This document shows, piece after piece, positions 1-8,383 of a stretch of DNA of 64,000 bases (the stretch's first letter is position 1; every line of letters begins with the position of its first letter). The position numbers and the translations under genes were made by a program. Location of the stretch: positions 239,540 to 303,539 of the forward strand of contig DATAPD010000025.1 of the NCBI GenBank assembly GCA_036265385.1, read 5' to 3'. The notes under the pieces are model-generated. The model searched no databases. It was not told where the DNA came from and saw only the letters and a list, made by a program, of their open reading frames with translations. Source of the stretch: DATAPD01 sp036265385. GTDB lineage: Bacteria > Acidobacteriota > Terriglobia > Terriglobales > Acidobacteriaceae.

Positions 1-54
1 AGCGACCTCCCTGCTCTAGGATACGCGGAAAGGCGTGAGAAAGTTCCCTAAGAG

Positions 55-86
55 CTAGCAGTTAGCGCTTGGCACTTAGCAGTTAG
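55..86. repeat. Degenerate tandem TAGCAGTTAG-type intergenic repeat
   Basis: TAGCAGTTAG occurs twice, separated by CGCTTGGCACT. It lies in the gene-free first 190 bases and resembles the short tandem words found between other genes of the first 8 kb. Nothing else recognisable was seen in 1-190. Confidence 0.4.
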
Positions 87-190
87 AATTTGGACGTAAA
101 CAGTCGCGCTTGGATGAAAAACTGCAGATTCCTCGCTTTGCTCGGATTGACAAGGATAGGGAAAGACCAGGTATGGAGGCTTTACTAGGG

Positions 191-1453
191 CTATTCGCGG
201 AAGGGTTCCTGGAGCCGTCGACGGGCGGTTTCAGCTGGAGGGGTGGAAGAGTTTAAGGCGATGACGGCCTGATAGCGATGGACGGCCTGATCCCGCTGCT
301 TCAGGAGATCGTACATCTCACCGGAGCCAAGGTTTGCGCGTTGGGCAAGCTCCGGGTCAGGCTGATCGATCTGCGAGACTTGATCGTACGCGGCAGCTGC
401 TCCGGTGAAATCTTTCGTGCTGCGGAGGAGGTCTCCGAGGGCAATCGCAGCAATTTCGTAGTGCTGACCCTTCACGTACTTCCCTGCTCGGCCTTGCTCC
501 ATTACTTTTCGATAAATATCTGCCGCCTGTTGCGCATGGCCGCGTGAGCGTTCCAGGTTCCCTTCCTCCAAGAGCAATAAATAGTTTTTTGGATAGCGTG
601 GTTGAAGTTCGCGCACCAGAGCAAGTGCCTCATCAAAGCGATGCTCGCGGCGTAGGAAGACGAGCAAAGCGATTTTCGAATCGATGCTGGTTTCTCCGGG
701 AGCGTGCGCTGCATCGTACAAGTATTGAATGCCTTTTTCCTTGCTGCCACTGAGTCCGACGAGGGAAACCGCTACTTTGACGCCCCAGGGGAGACTTCCC
801 ATGACGTAGTTGTGTGAGCCGACGATAAGCTTGGCGTCCACGTAGTCGGGCGAAAGTTCCAGCACACGCTCGTGATCATGGCGTGCGCCCACCGCGTTCC
901 GCAGGGCAGAAAACCAAGCGCGTTCGACTAAGGCGGTGTAGAGGGCGAACTGGCCACGCGTTACACCGCGCGCATAGAGAGCATCCACGTCCTTGGAGTT
1001 TTGTTCGAGACGTGCATCCTCTAACTTCAGCGCACGATCAATGAGCTGCTTGATACGTTCCTTAGCCTTCGGATCAGCCGGACGGTGACCTTGCGAAACA
1101 AAACTGTCGTTCGAGTACTCTCCCGTATTCAGCGCGCCCATGCGGTTGAGTTCGGCGAAGATCAAGGCAGTGATGAGGTGATTGATGGCAAAAGCGTCGT
1201 CCGGATGACGATCGACGATCTTCTGAAAGTCCTGAATTGATCGGTCGTAGTCGAGATTGTAGAAAGCGTCAAAAGCCTCTTCGTTGAGCGGATCGGTAGG
1301 CCGGAAGGTGAGTCCAGACTTCGCTAACGTCGCGGGTTTGCTTTGGAAAAGAACTGCCGAGGCCGACGGCACGCACAAAGAACAAACCAAAAACATCGTG
1401 AAGAAAAGTGTTCGGACCGAGGCGAGCTGCGATTTTCTGAAAGACGACGTCAC
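191..1453 (-). CDS. Exported TPR-repeat protein
   Basis: Predicted periplasmic or envelope-bound protein built of tetratricopeptide-like helical pairs, for example near EAFDAFYNLDYDRSIQDFQK and in several segments of the C-terminal half (RRFDEALAL-like repeats). TPR proteins act as protein-protein scaffolds; the partner is unknown. The reading frame is open back to an ATG at 1546, but a GTG at 1453 gives a better N-terminus: a basic n-region (FRKSQ), a hydrophobic core and a PSASA-V signal-peptidase site. An internal ATG at 1396 would leave only a short signal. No strong ribosome site is visible for any of the three. It is monocistronic as far as the window shows. Confidence 0.75.
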   Translation of the reverse strand: MTSSFRKSQLASVRTLFFTMFLVCSLCVPSASAVLFQSKPATLAKSGLTFRPTDPLNEEAFDAFYNLDYDRSIQDFQKIVDRHPDDAFAINHLITALIFAELNRMGALNTGEYSNDSFVSQGHRPADPKAKERIKQLIDRALKLEDARLEQNSKDVDALYARGVTRGQFALYTALVERAWFSALRNAVGARHDHERVLELSPDYVDAKLIVGSHNYVMGSLPWGVKVAVSLVGLSGSKEKGIQYLYDAAHAPGETSIDSKIALLVFLRREHRFDEALALVRELQPRYPKNYLLLLEEGNLERSRGHAQQAADIYRKVMEQGRAGKYVKGQHYEIAAIALGDLLRSTKDFTGAAAAYDQVSQIDQPDPELAQRANLGSGEMYDLLKQRDQAVHRYQAVIALNSSTPPAETARRRLQEPFRE

Positions 1454-1714
1454 GGAGAGTATGGCCAGTTTACCCGATACATGAACCAGAGCGGTTACGT
1501 TCCCAGAGGCTGAAAAACCGCGTGTCGCTTGTATAGTCGGCGACATACAGAGAATTTTCTGGTTTTACAGCGTAATTCTTGCCGCAGCGATAGGGGCAAG
1601 TTACGACGCTGATCCGCGTAAGCTATAGGTTTCAATGGCTTACCCGGAAGTACACGGAGCAAAACTTTGGCGAACAGCTTGCCTCCCCTAATACTGGGGA
1701 AGGAATCTATCCTG

Positions 1715-2140
1715 ATGGCAGACGTAGTACAAAACGCAGAACAGGAGTTCTGGCGGCCACCCATCGCCGTTCCAGACCGTGAGGCTCGGACGTTCTCGCA
1801 CAGTGACCATGTTTGTGAAAAGTGCGGAACCGAGTACATGGTCGGGGCCCAATACTGCCATAGCTGCGGTACTAGTCGTGAAGGTCGAACGGGAGTGGTA
1901 GACACGGTTGTCAGCTCTCTGGAATTCCAAAGCATTCGCGAAAGACTGGGCCTCCCCATGGCCTCGCTCGTCGCTTTCCTAGTCGGCCTCGGATGCGTTT
2001 TCGCTGCGCTCTCGATACGCGTCGTCTACACTCCGCAGAAGCTCGTGGATTGGCAAGCAATCCAGCTCTATACGATTCAGTGGCTGCTGGGCGCCATGGT
2101 GGCATTTGTGGCGGGCATTCTACTCAAGAAAGCCCGATAG
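1715..2140 (+). CDS. Zinc-ribbon membrane protein, hypothetical
   Basis: 141-residue protein with a CEKCG ... CHSCG double CxxC zinc ribbon around residues 35-53 and two predicted membrane helices in the C-terminal half (around SLVAFLVGLGCVFAALSI and IQWLLGAMVAFVAGILL). Such proteins place a cytoplasmic zinc finger next to a small membrane anchor; no specific function can be assigned. The frame is open to a TTG at 1667, but the ATG at 1715 is preceded by GGGGAAGGA and begins the plausible protein (MADVVQ). It is transcribed divergently from the upstream TPR gene and followed directly by a TTCTCAG repeat array. Confidence 0.7.
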   Translation: MADVVQNAEQEFWRPPIAVPDREARTFSHSDHVCEKCGTEYMVGAQYCHSCGTSREGRTGVVDTVVSSLEFQSIRERLGLPMASLVAFLVGLGCVFAALSIRVVYTPQKLVDWQAIQLYTIQWLLGAMVAFVAGILLKKAR

Positions 2141-2152
2141 GGCAGTTCCCCG

Positions 2153-2173
2153 TTCTCAGTTCTCAGTTCTCAG
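2153..2173. repeat. Three tandem copies of TTCTCAG
   Basis: Three perfect back-to-back copies of the heptamer TTCTCAG, 13 bases after the stop codon of the zinc-ribbon membrane protein gene and before the convergent thiD end. The same heptamer recurs at 4794-4807 and, inverted, at 5028-5045. Confidence 0.8.
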
Positions 2174-2210
2174 AAAAAACTAAGCACGTAGCTACGCATC
2201 TTGCGTCCTG

Positions 2211-3068
2211 CTACTTCACGGATTCCGGTTCGCGAAGAGTGACGGTCGAGGACCGCCTGGTTTGCTCCATCCGGTAAAGGTGATGAACGGGACCGGTGCC
2301 ACGGCCAAGTGGATGAGCGTTCGATATAGCCGCTTGCACGTAGGCCTTCGAGAGGAGAACTGCCTCGGGCAGACCGCGTCCGAGAGCCAGATGGCATGCC
2401 ATCGCGGTTGCAAAGGCGCAACCTGTGCCGTGGGTTGAGTTGGACTTCTGACGTTGTGATTTGAATGTTTCCTGCTCGATTCGCTTAACGGTAGTAAAGC
2501 TCAGGAGATCGATGGCCTGGTCGAGATGACCACCTGTAATGACGACCGCCGATGATCCGAGGTTGTGAAAAGCCTGGGCGGCTGAGCGCATCTGGTCGAG
2601 GTTCGTAACGGTGGTTTCGGACAGTTCCGCGGCTTCGTCGATATTAGGTGTGACAACGGTACACAGCGGGAGAAGCCTCTCTTTCAAGACTTTTCGTCCA
2701 GGACTGTCCAGCAATTCTGCCCCGGAGGAAGAGCGCAGAATTGGATCGAGCACGATGTTTGGGGGGCGAGAGTTTTCCAGATATGTAATCAGCGCACGAA
2801 CCAGAACTCCGTTAGCGAGCATTCCGATGTGAACGGCGGCGATCTCGAGATCGGCGGCTAGTTCCTCAAGAGTAGCGGTGAGAAGTTCGGGTTCGACAGG
2901 GTGTACTTGCCCCACTCCCGTCGTGGATTGCACCGTCAAAGCGGTAATTGCTGAAACGCCATAGCAGCCATGGGCGGCAATGGTCTTTATATCGGCTGTG
3001 ACGCCGGCGCCTGAGGTCGGGTCGAAACCGGCGATTGTAAGGACCACCGGTGGGGTCGGGCGAGGCAT
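2211..3068 (-). CDS. thiD: Hydroxymethylpyrimidine/phosphomethylpyrimidine kinase ThiD
   Basis: Phosphorylates 4-amino-5-hydroxymethyl-2-methylpyrimidine and its monophosphate to the pyrophosphate used in thiamine synthesis. The 285-residue protein has the ribokinase-fold signatures of the family: AGFDPTSGAG at residues 13-22 for substrate binding, and the anion-hole motif STHGTGC at 211-217 with the conserved Cys217. Length fits ThiD (about 260-285). No other thiamine gene is adjacent, so it stands alone. The ATG at 3068 gives the usual N-terminus a few residues before the first strand (VVLTIAGFD). Confidence 0.93.
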   Translation of the reverse strand: MPRPTPPVVLTIAGFDPTSGAGVTADIKTIAAHGCYGVSAITALTVQSTTGVGQVHPVEPELLTATLEELAADLEIAAVHIGMLANGVLVRALITYLENSRPPNIVLDPILRSSSGAELLDSPGRKVLKERLLPLCTVVTPNIDEAAELSETTVTNLDQMRSAAQAFHNLGSSAVVITGGHLDQAIDLLSFTTVKRIEQETFKSQRQKSNSTHGTGCAFATAMACHLALGRGLPEAVLLSKAYVQAAISNAHPLGRGTGPVHHLYRMEQTRRSSTVTLREPESVK

Positions 3069-3441
3069 ACCCTGAATTTAGCGGAAAGTTCCAGGAGTGC
3101 AACCCGGAAGTTGCCGGTGTTGCGACTAGGCTCCCAGAAGAACACGTCCTTCCGGGAATTGGCCGCAAGGTCATCAAGTTGCGTTTTCGATGTTTACCTT
3201 CTGGTACAAAGCTCATTTGTAAGACGCTGATTTTACGGCGCCTAGGCTGGAAAGCGGGACAAGTGCCTGAAATAAGGCGGTTTGTGATTTTTCTTCAGGT
3301 AACGTGTTTTGGTTATCTTAACTAGAGCCTAAATAGAGCAGCCCAGCTAAGCTAAAGATCCTGCTACAAACCCCAAGATTCTACTGCCGTTGCGAGATCG
3401 ATTAATTACATCTAAGTAACTGATTTACAGGATTTTCCTGG

Positions 3442-3470
3442 TTGACACGGGTGTCTGCCACGCCTAGGAT
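3442..3470 (+). promoter_or_regulatory. Sigma-70-type promoter for the rlpA-pyrF unit
   Basis: A consensus TTGACA (3442-3447) is followed after exactly 17 bases by TAGGAT (3465-3470). Transcription would begin near 3477, leaving an untranslated leader of about 57 bases before rlpA. The rest of the 3069-3441 gap holds no gene that could be supported. Confidence 0.6.
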
Positions 3471-3533
3471 TCAACAATCATTTCGAGGTTCTGTGGCCGG
3501 GGGAATCGACTTTTGGAGATGTGAGGTGACTGA

Positions 3534-4028
3534 ATGCGACGAATCGCTCATGGACTGGCGGTGCTGTTGGCCGTGGCCAGCCTGGGAGCCGGAGCCGCAT
3601 CCGGGCCAACCAGCTCGGAAGCCGCAAATACCCGAGGGGACGTAAACGGTCCTCAGACACAACCCGCTTCCGGTAAACATAAGAAAAGCAGCAAGCCATA
3701 TCAGGTCGGATTAGCGTCCTGGTATGGGGAAGATTTCGACGGCAAAGCCACTGCCAGCGGTGAACCGTACGACATGCTGGACTTTACGGCGGCGCACCTG
3801 ACGATTCCACTTGGAACATATGTCCGCGTGACGAATCTTCGGAATGGCCGCTCGGTGGTCGTCAAAGTGAATGATCGTGGCCCGATCGTTCCCGGCCGGA
3901 TCATTGATCTTTCTTACAATGCGGCGCGCTCTTTGAACTTCAGCTCTCGCGGCGTCCAGCAGGTTCGCTTAGACCTGGTGAGCTCGCCGAACCAGCCCGA
4001 AATTCGCACCGTAGCGAGTCTGCGTTAA
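3534..4028 (+). CDS. rlpA: RlpA-like septal ring lytic transglycosylase
   Basis: Exported peptidoglycan enzyme of the RlpA family, which cleaves denuded glycan strands at the septum. Residues 1-22 form a signal peptide (MRRIAHGLAVLLAV ... GAGAA) without a lipobox Cys, so it is probably soluble in the periplasm, unlike lipoprotein RlpA of E. coli. The double-psi beta-barrel domain runs from about 57 to 150 and has the hallmark GLASWYG at 59-65, the NDRGP motif at 113-117 with catalytic Asp114, and IIDLS at 123-127. There is no SPOR domain, so it is the short form. It sits 19 bases upstream of pyrF, probably co-transcribed. Confidence 0.88.
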   Translation: MRRIAHGLAVLLAVASLGAGAASGPTSSEAANTRGDVNGPQTQPASGKHKKSSKPYQVGLASWYGEDFDGKATASGEPYDMLDFTAAHLTIPLGTYVRVTNLRNGRSVVVKVNDRGPIVPGRIIDLSYNAARSLNFSSRGVQQVRLDLVSSPNQPEIRTVASLR

Positions 4029-4047
4029 ATCCACTACACTCCCCTGG

Positions 4048-4788
4048 ATGGATCCCGCCATCCAAATCCCAAATAAATTCCAAGGTCACGATGTACGCGA
4101 GCGCTTGATCGTGGCCTTGGACGTTCCTTCCGCAGCAGTCGCGAGAGATATCGCCGCGAAGCTGGGCGATTCCGTATCTTTCTATAAAGTTGGCATGCAG
4201 CTGTACACGGCAGAGGGTCCTCGCGTAGTGCGGGACTTGGTGGCGAGTGGCCGAAAAGTCTTTCTCGATCTCAAATATCACGACATACCCAACACAGTTG
4301 GAGCGGCGGTGAAGGAAGCGGCTCAACTGGGGGTAAGCATGCTCACGGTGCACGGCACGGGAGGCGGCCCGATGCTGCGGGCTGCCGTTGAAGTGGCAAA
4401 GGACTATCCCCGTCTTATGATCCTCGCCGTGACTGTTCTGACTAGTATTGGGGAGACGGATCTCGAGAAGCTGGGCGTTCGAGGGCCAGTCGCTGAGCAG
4501 GTTTTGCGGATAGCGGCTCTAGCTTTATCGGATGGCTGCCATGGAGTTGTCGCTTCGGCACATGAGGCCAGCCGGTTGCGAACGGAACTAGGGGACGAAT
4601 TCGCGATCGTTACGCCTGGTGTTCGACCAGCCGGGACGGGGCGCGGAGATCAAGTACGAGTGGTGACGCCGGCTGAAGCAATCGCGTCGGGTGCAACACA
4701 TATCGTGGTAGGACGGCCGATTACCGAAGCGGCGGATCCGGCAGCGGAAACAAGAGCGATTCTCGGGGAGATGGCGGGAGCGAGGTAG
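4048..4788 (+). CDS. pyrF: Orotidine 5'-phosphate decarboxylase
   Basis: Last step of UMP synthesis: decarboxylates OMP. The 246-residue TIM barrel carries the bacterial signature FLDLKYHDIPNT (about 72-83), giving the Asp-Lys-Asp catalytic array (Asp74, Lys76, Asp79), plus Asp25 and Lys47 in the first strands and the phosphate-binding end VTPGVRP ... VVGRPIT. Length and motifs are normal. No other pyrimidine gene is nearby. The stop codon is followed at once by a TTCTCAG repeat. Confidence 0.95.
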   Translation: MDPAIQIPNKFQGHDVRERLIVALDVPSAAVARDIAAKLGDSVSFYKVGMQLYTAEGPRVVRDLVASGRKVFLDLKYHDIPNTVGAAVKEAAQLGVSMLTVHGTGGGPMLRAAVEVAKDYPRLMILAVTVLTSIGETDLEKLGVRGPVAEQVLRIAALALSDGCHGVVASAHEASRLRTELGDEFAIVTPGVRPAGTGRGDQVRVVTPAEAIASGATHIVVGRPITEAADPAAETRAILGEMAGAR

Positions 4789-4793
4789 GGCAG

Positions 4794-5045
4794 TTCTCAG
4801 TTCTCAGTGAAGTTTGTTTGGCTCCCGCATTGGATCAAGTTCAATCCTGGGTTCCTTGAGAATGAGAGCTAGCGTAAAAGGAAAGGCGCGACTCTGAAGC
4901 CACGCCTTAGAGGGAGAGCGACACGAGCGTGCAATCCTTGTTGCTCGCTGAATTCTCTCTAAAGTCGAGCGAGATCGGGTTCGTTCTCTATTCTCGCGTT
5001 GGGCCTAATGGGTATTTCCACGAGAGCCTGAGAACAACCTGAGAA
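4794..5045. repeat. Inverted pair of TTCTCAG dimers enclosing a gene-free segment
   Basis: Two direct copies of TTCTCAG (4794-4807) just after pyrF face two inverted copies, CTGAGAA, at 5028-5034 and 5039-5045. The roughly 220 bases between them hold no gene; the only clear structure is a hairpin at 4883-4908. The layout resembles a small non-coding element bounded by inverted repeats. Confidence 0.5.
4883..4908 (-). terminator. Possible terminator of the 59-aa zinc-ribbon gene
   Basis: Read on the minus strand, AAGGCGTG and CGCGCCTT pair at seven of eight positions around a 10-base loop and are followed by TCCTTTT. It is 159 bases beyond the stop codon of the minus-strand gene at 5067. The U-tract is interrupted, so this is tentative. 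Confidence 0.3.
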
Positions 5046-5066
5046 CTGAGTACCCAGAACTACCTT

Positions 5067-5246
5067 CTAGAGTTTCTCGAAGAATTCGCAGCCTGAGCAC
5101 GAGATATAAATACCGCCTGGCGTTCCCCGTTCACGGTCCTTTACGCGTTTGACGATCCGCGTGGCCTTGCCACATTTGGGGCAGTCGGTGCTCTTCGAAG
5201 TGTCCATGACCTTCTTGCGGTCTGCGGTTTTTGCAATCTTTGCCAT
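5067..5246 (-). CDS. Small basic zinc-ribbon protein (59 aa)
   Basis: A 59-residue lysine- and arginine-rich protein, MAKIAKTADRKK at its start, with one zinc ribbon formed by CPKCG (residues 22-26) and CSGC (50-53). The ATG at 5246 has a good ribosome site, AGGAGA, eight or so bases upstream, and the coding frame ends with TAG at 5067. The spacing and the GGIYISCSGCEFFE tail resemble the C-terminal zinc ribbons of DNA topoisomerase I, which suggests nucleic-acid binding, but that is inference. It is too short for most ORF cut-offs. Its leader contains two tandem stem-loops. Confidence 0.75.
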   Translation of the reverse strand: MAKIAKTADRKKVMDTSKSTDCPKCGKATRIVKRVKDRERGTPGGIYISCSGCEFFEKL

Positions 5247-5317
5247 CGTGTTCTCCTGACAGGAATGTGCCCACCGGCCGTGCCGCGGGTTCTACCTGGT
5301 TGTGTGGGAGTGTGTGC

Positions 5318-5361
5318 GCCGGAAGCGTTTCCGGCGGATGAGCACGCATCCGAAGGCGTGC
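5318..5361 (-). promoter_or_regulatory. Two tandem stem-loops in the leader of the zinc-ribbon gene
   Basis: GCCGGAA/TTCCGGC is a perfect 7-bp stem with a 4-base loop (5318-5335), and GCACGC/GCGTGC a perfect 6-bp stem with an 8-base loop (5342-5361). They lie 72-115 bases upstream of the minus-strand start at 5246. Neither is followed by a T-tract, so they look more like leader RNA structure or protein-binding sites than terminators. Confidence 0.4.
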
Positions 5362-5390
5362 TGTTGTACTCGCCTGTGTGATTCTACAGT

Positions 5391-5416
5391 ATTCAGCAAT
5401 CGGCAGTCAGCATCGG
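5391..5416. repeat. ATTCAGCA-type degenerate intergenic repeat
   Basis: ATTCAGCAATCGGCAGTCAG followed by CATCGG: short words of the TCAGCA type in tandem, similar to the array at 7161-7189. It lies just upstream of the acyl-CoA dehydrogenase gene. Confidence 0.35.
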
Positions 5417-5491
5417 CATGTGCGAACCCTTATTTCTGGTAACCTGATAGGTTTGACTTTGGGTGCCTAGCGCTTCTGCTAAGAGGATCAT

Positions 5492-6673
5492 ATGCCTGCA
5501 ATCAAGTTTAAGGGTGTGGACTTCATCGAGTTCGACACGTTGCTCACCGACGATGAGCGGTTGGTGCGCGACACGGCGCGCAAATTCATTGAAGAAAACC
5601 TCGTGCCGATCATTGAAGAGTGCAATCGTGCTGGGCGCTTCCCTCGCGAATTGGTGAAGCCGATGGCAGAGCTTGGCTTCTTTGGGGCATCGCTGCAAGG
5701 GTACGGTTGCGCAGGAATGGGCAATGTCGAGTACGGATTGGTCACGCAGGAACTTGAGCGCGGCGATTCAGGCGTGAGGTCGTTCGTAAGTGTGCAGTCG
5801 GCGTTGGTGATGTATCCGATTCATGCATTCGGCAGCGATGAGCAGAAGAACACCTGGTTGCCGGCCATGCAAAAAGGCGAGAAGTTGGGATGCTTCGGCC
5901 TGACTGAACCGGATTTCGGATCGAACCCGGGCGGAATGCGGACGCGAGCGCGCAAGTCAGGAAAAGAGTACGTCCTCAACGGGGAGAAGATGTGGATCAC
6001 CTCGGGAACGATTGCCGACGTGGCGGTGATCTGGGCGAAGGTGGAAGACGAAGGAGACAAAGTTCGGGGATTTCTGGTCGAAACGGACCGCCCGGGATTC
6101 AAGGCTGACGATATTCATGGAAAGTGGTCGCTGCGCGCATCAGTAACGTCGGGCTTGTCGCTGCAGGATGTGCGTATACCGGAGTCGAACTTGCTGCCGT
6201 TGAGTGGCGGATTGAAGTCTCCGCTGATGTGCCTGAACCAGGCGCGCTACGGAATTGCCTGGGGCGCGGTAGGAGCTGCGATGGCATGCTACGACTGTGC
6301 GCTGCAATATTCCCTGTTGCGGAAGCAATTTCGAGATCAGCCGATCGCGTCCCACCAACTCGTGCAGGAAAAGTTGGCATGGATGATTAACGAGATCACG
6401 AAAGCGCAGTTGCTTGTGCTGCAGGTTGGGCGTCTAAAAGACGCTGGCAAGGTAGAGCACCAGCACATCTCAATGGCAAAGCGGAATAACGTTTGGATGG
6501 CGCTGGAGTGTGCGCGCAAGTCACGAGACATTCTGGGAGCGAATGGAGTTGCGGATGATTATCCGATCATGCGGCACTTGATGAACCTCGAATCGGTAAA
6601 GACCTACGAGGGCACGCACGATATCCATACGCTGATCATCGGATCCAGCGTGACGGGAATCGACGCGTTTTGA
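5492..6673 (+). CDS. Glutaryl-CoA dehydrogenase-like acyl-CoA dehydrogenase
   Basis: FAD-dependent acyl-CoA dehydrogenase of 393 residues. The N-terminal helical domain, the middle beta-domain (CFGLTEPDFGSNPGGM; KMWITSG) and the C-terminal helical domain are all present. The catalytic base is Glu373 in TYEGTHDIHTL; this position and the overall sequence match glutaryl-CoA dehydrogenase (lysine/tryptophan degradation) better than short-chain enzymes. FAD binding is by the flavoprotein partner-independent core; an electron-transfer flavoprotein would be the acceptor, but none is in the window. The start ATG has AGAGGA upstream. It is a single gene, convergent with the next. Confidence 0.88.
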   Translation: MPAIKFKGVDFIEFDTLLTDDERLVRDTARKFIEENLVPIIEECNRAGRFPRELVKPMAELGFFGASLQGYGCAGMGNVEYGLVTQELERGDSGVRSFVSVQSALVMYPIHAFGSDEQKNTWLPAMQKGEKLGCFGLTEPDFGSNPGGMRTRARKSGKEYVLNGEKMWITSGTIADVAVIWAKVEDEGDKVRGFLVETDRPGFKADDIHGKWSLRASVTSGLSLQDVRIPESNLLPLSGGLKSPLMCLNQARYGIAWGAVGAAMACYDCALQYSLLRKQFRDQPIASHQLVQEKLAWMINEITKAQLLVLQVGRLKDAGKVEHQHISMAKRNNVWMALECARKSRDILGANGVADDYPIMRHLMNLESVKTYEGTHDIHTLIIGSSVTGIDAF

Positions 6674-6731
6674 TCCCGCAGATGAACAGAGTGATCTAAG
6701 GCGCAGGAAGTTGGCGTAACAAGATACGCCG

Positions 6732-7130
6732 CTACGCATACAACTCCGATAACAATTCGTAGGCGCGCCTGAGATGAGGAACAACGATACTTCCGCCGAC
6801 AACTAAGGCAACGTTAAGCGCTTCCTGTTGCTCCTCATTTGTCGCACCCAAGCGATATGACTGGACGATGTGGTAATTGATGCAGTCGTCACAGCGCAGT
6901 CCAGCCGATACAACCAATCCCATTAGTTCTTTATATTTCGCCGGAATCGCGCCTTCCAAATACGTGTTGTGATCGATGTTGTAGAAGCGCTTAACCAAAT
7001 AATTGTCGGCCTTTTCGACATTAGCGTTCAGACGTGTGCGCGTTTCAAGGAAGCGCCGTGCGATCTCACTTTTATCGGCGACCTGTTTTTCGGTGTAGGT
7101 GTAGATGGGCTCTTTGCGTTCTGATGGCAT
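6732..7130 (-). CDS. AhpD/carboxymuconolactone decarboxylase-like protein
   Basis: 132-residue all-helical protein of the CMD/AhpD superfamily. The redox motif CDDCINYH gives Cys80, Cys83 and His87, the same CxxC-x3-H arrangement that serves as a peroxidase or disulfide-relay centre in AhpD. It lacks a second domain, so it is the short single-domain form and would work as an oligomer. A role in peroxide or thiol redox chemistry is likely; the substrate is unknown. It is convergent with the acyl-CoA dehydrogenase gene and divergent from glpX, with a repeat array between it and glpX. Confidence 0.8.
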   Translation of the reverse strand: MPSERKEPIYTYTEKQVADKSEIARRFLETRTRLNANVEKADNYLVKRFYNIDHNTYLEGAIPAKYKELMGLVVSAGLRCDDCINYHIVQSYRLGATNEEQQEALNVALVVGGSIVVPHLRRAYELLSELYA

Positions 7131-7160
7131 GGAAAAACTTTAGCAGTTTTTAAAGTAGGC

Positions 7161-7189
7161 ATTCAGCACTCAGTAGTCAGCATTCAGCT
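7161..7189. repeat. ATTCAGCACTCAG-type tandem repeat
   Basis: ATTCAGC appears at both ends of this stretch with CACTCAG and TAGTCAG between, i.e. four imperfect 7-base units. It sits in the gap between two divergent genes. Confidence 0.6.
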
Positions 7190-7286
7190 GTGGGAATGCT
7201 TAGCGTGTTCACCGTGCCCCCCGCACTTTGCCTTCACAACGCGCTCTCCGCTATAGTCGAAGGCCGCACGAACACAGGAGGCATCA

Positions 7287-8318
7287 ATGAGCGACACCCG
7301 GCCCAGCGCCAAAGCAAAAAGTTTTGGAGAAAACATCGAGAGCGATCTCGCTCTGGAGATGCTGCGTGTAGTTGAGAACGCGGCGATCGAATCGGCGCGG
7401 ACGATGGGGCAGGGTGACCGAAAGCTGGCTGACCAGGTAGCGACCGAAGCGATGCGGAAAACGATGGACACGGTACCGATGCATGGAACGATCGTCATCG
7501 GCGAAGGAGAACGCGATGAGGCTCCCATGCTGTACATCGGCGAGAAAGTGGGAGCGTCTTTTCCAGACGGGAGCGGTGTACCGGACGTCGATATCGCAGT
7601 TGATCCCTTAGAAGGAACTAATCTATGCGCAACCGGGGCTCCCGGTTCGATCACGGTGCTAGCGGCTTCTGAAAAAGGCGGGCTACTAAATGCGCCGGAC
7701 TGCTACATGGAAAAGATCGTCGTGGGACCATCGTGCAAGGACGCGGTGCATCTTGATGTGCCCGTCGAGCACAACCTGAAAAATATTGCAAAGCGACTAG
7801 ATCGCGATGTGCAAGACCTGGTGGTGATCGTGCTTGATCGTCCGAGACACGAAAAGTTGATTGCCGATATCCGCAAAGCGGGTGCGCGAATCCGGTTGAT
7901 TGGAGATGGCGATTTATCGGCTGGCATCGCGGCAGCAGTCATCGGCACAGGTGTTCACGCGGTTATGGGATCAGGTGGGGCTCCGGAAGGCGTGATTACG
8001 GCGGCGGCGATTCGCTGTTTAAACGGCTACATGCAGGGTCGACTGGTGATCGATAAGCCGGAATTGGAAGAGCGCATCACAAAGATGGGAATTTCCGATA
8101 AGAAAAAGATTTACGAAGCAGAGGACTTGGCTCCGGGCAAACAGTTGATTTTCGCTGCCACCGGGGTGACGGATGGAGCGTTGATGCGGGGCGTCCGCTT
8201 CTTTGGCGAAGGCGTACGCACGCAGTCAGTGATCATGACTTTGAATACCGGGCGCGTGCGATTCATCGATAGTATTCATCTGGATAAGAGCCCAGATGTG
8301 AAGGTCAGGTTCGCATAG
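7287..8318 (+). CDS. glpX: Class II fructose-1,6-bisphosphatase GlpX
   Basis: Gluconeogenic phosphatase converting fructose 1,6-bisphosphate to fructose 6-phosphate. The 343-residue protein has the class II metal-site motifs GEGERDEAPML (about 73-83) and DPLEGTN (106-112), GDGDLSAGIAAA and SGGAPEGV for substrate binding. Length is normal for GlpX (320-345). A perfect AGGAGG lies six bases before the ATG, the best ribosome site in this part of the window, suggesting high expression. No other glycolytic gene is adjacent. Confidence 0.94.
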   Translation: MSDTRPSAKAKSFGENIESDLALEMLRVVENAAIESARTMGQGDRKLADQVATEAMRKTMDTVPMHGTIVIGEGERDEAPMLYIGEKVGASFPDGSGVPDVDIAVDPLEGTNLCATGAPGSITVLAASEKGGLLNAPDCYMEKIVVGPSCKDAVHLDVPVEHNLKNIAKRLDRDVQDLVVIVLDRPRHEKLIADIRKAGARIRLIGDGDLSAGIAAAVIGTGVHAVMGSGGAPEGVITAAAIRCLNGYMQGRLVIDKPELEERITKMGISDKKKIYEAEDLAPGKQLIFAATGVTDGALMRGVRFFGEGVRTQSVIMTLNTGRVRFIDSIHLDKSPDVKVRFA

Positions 8319-8383
8319 GAAAATTCGAGTTTCGACAGTTTCAGGGTTTGGAGTTTCGAGAAACCGAGCTATGCGTACAATCT

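Noticed and set aside
2153..7189. Possible CRISPR array from the tandem words
   Set aside because: Units are 7 bases without spacers of uniform length, and no cas genes are present.
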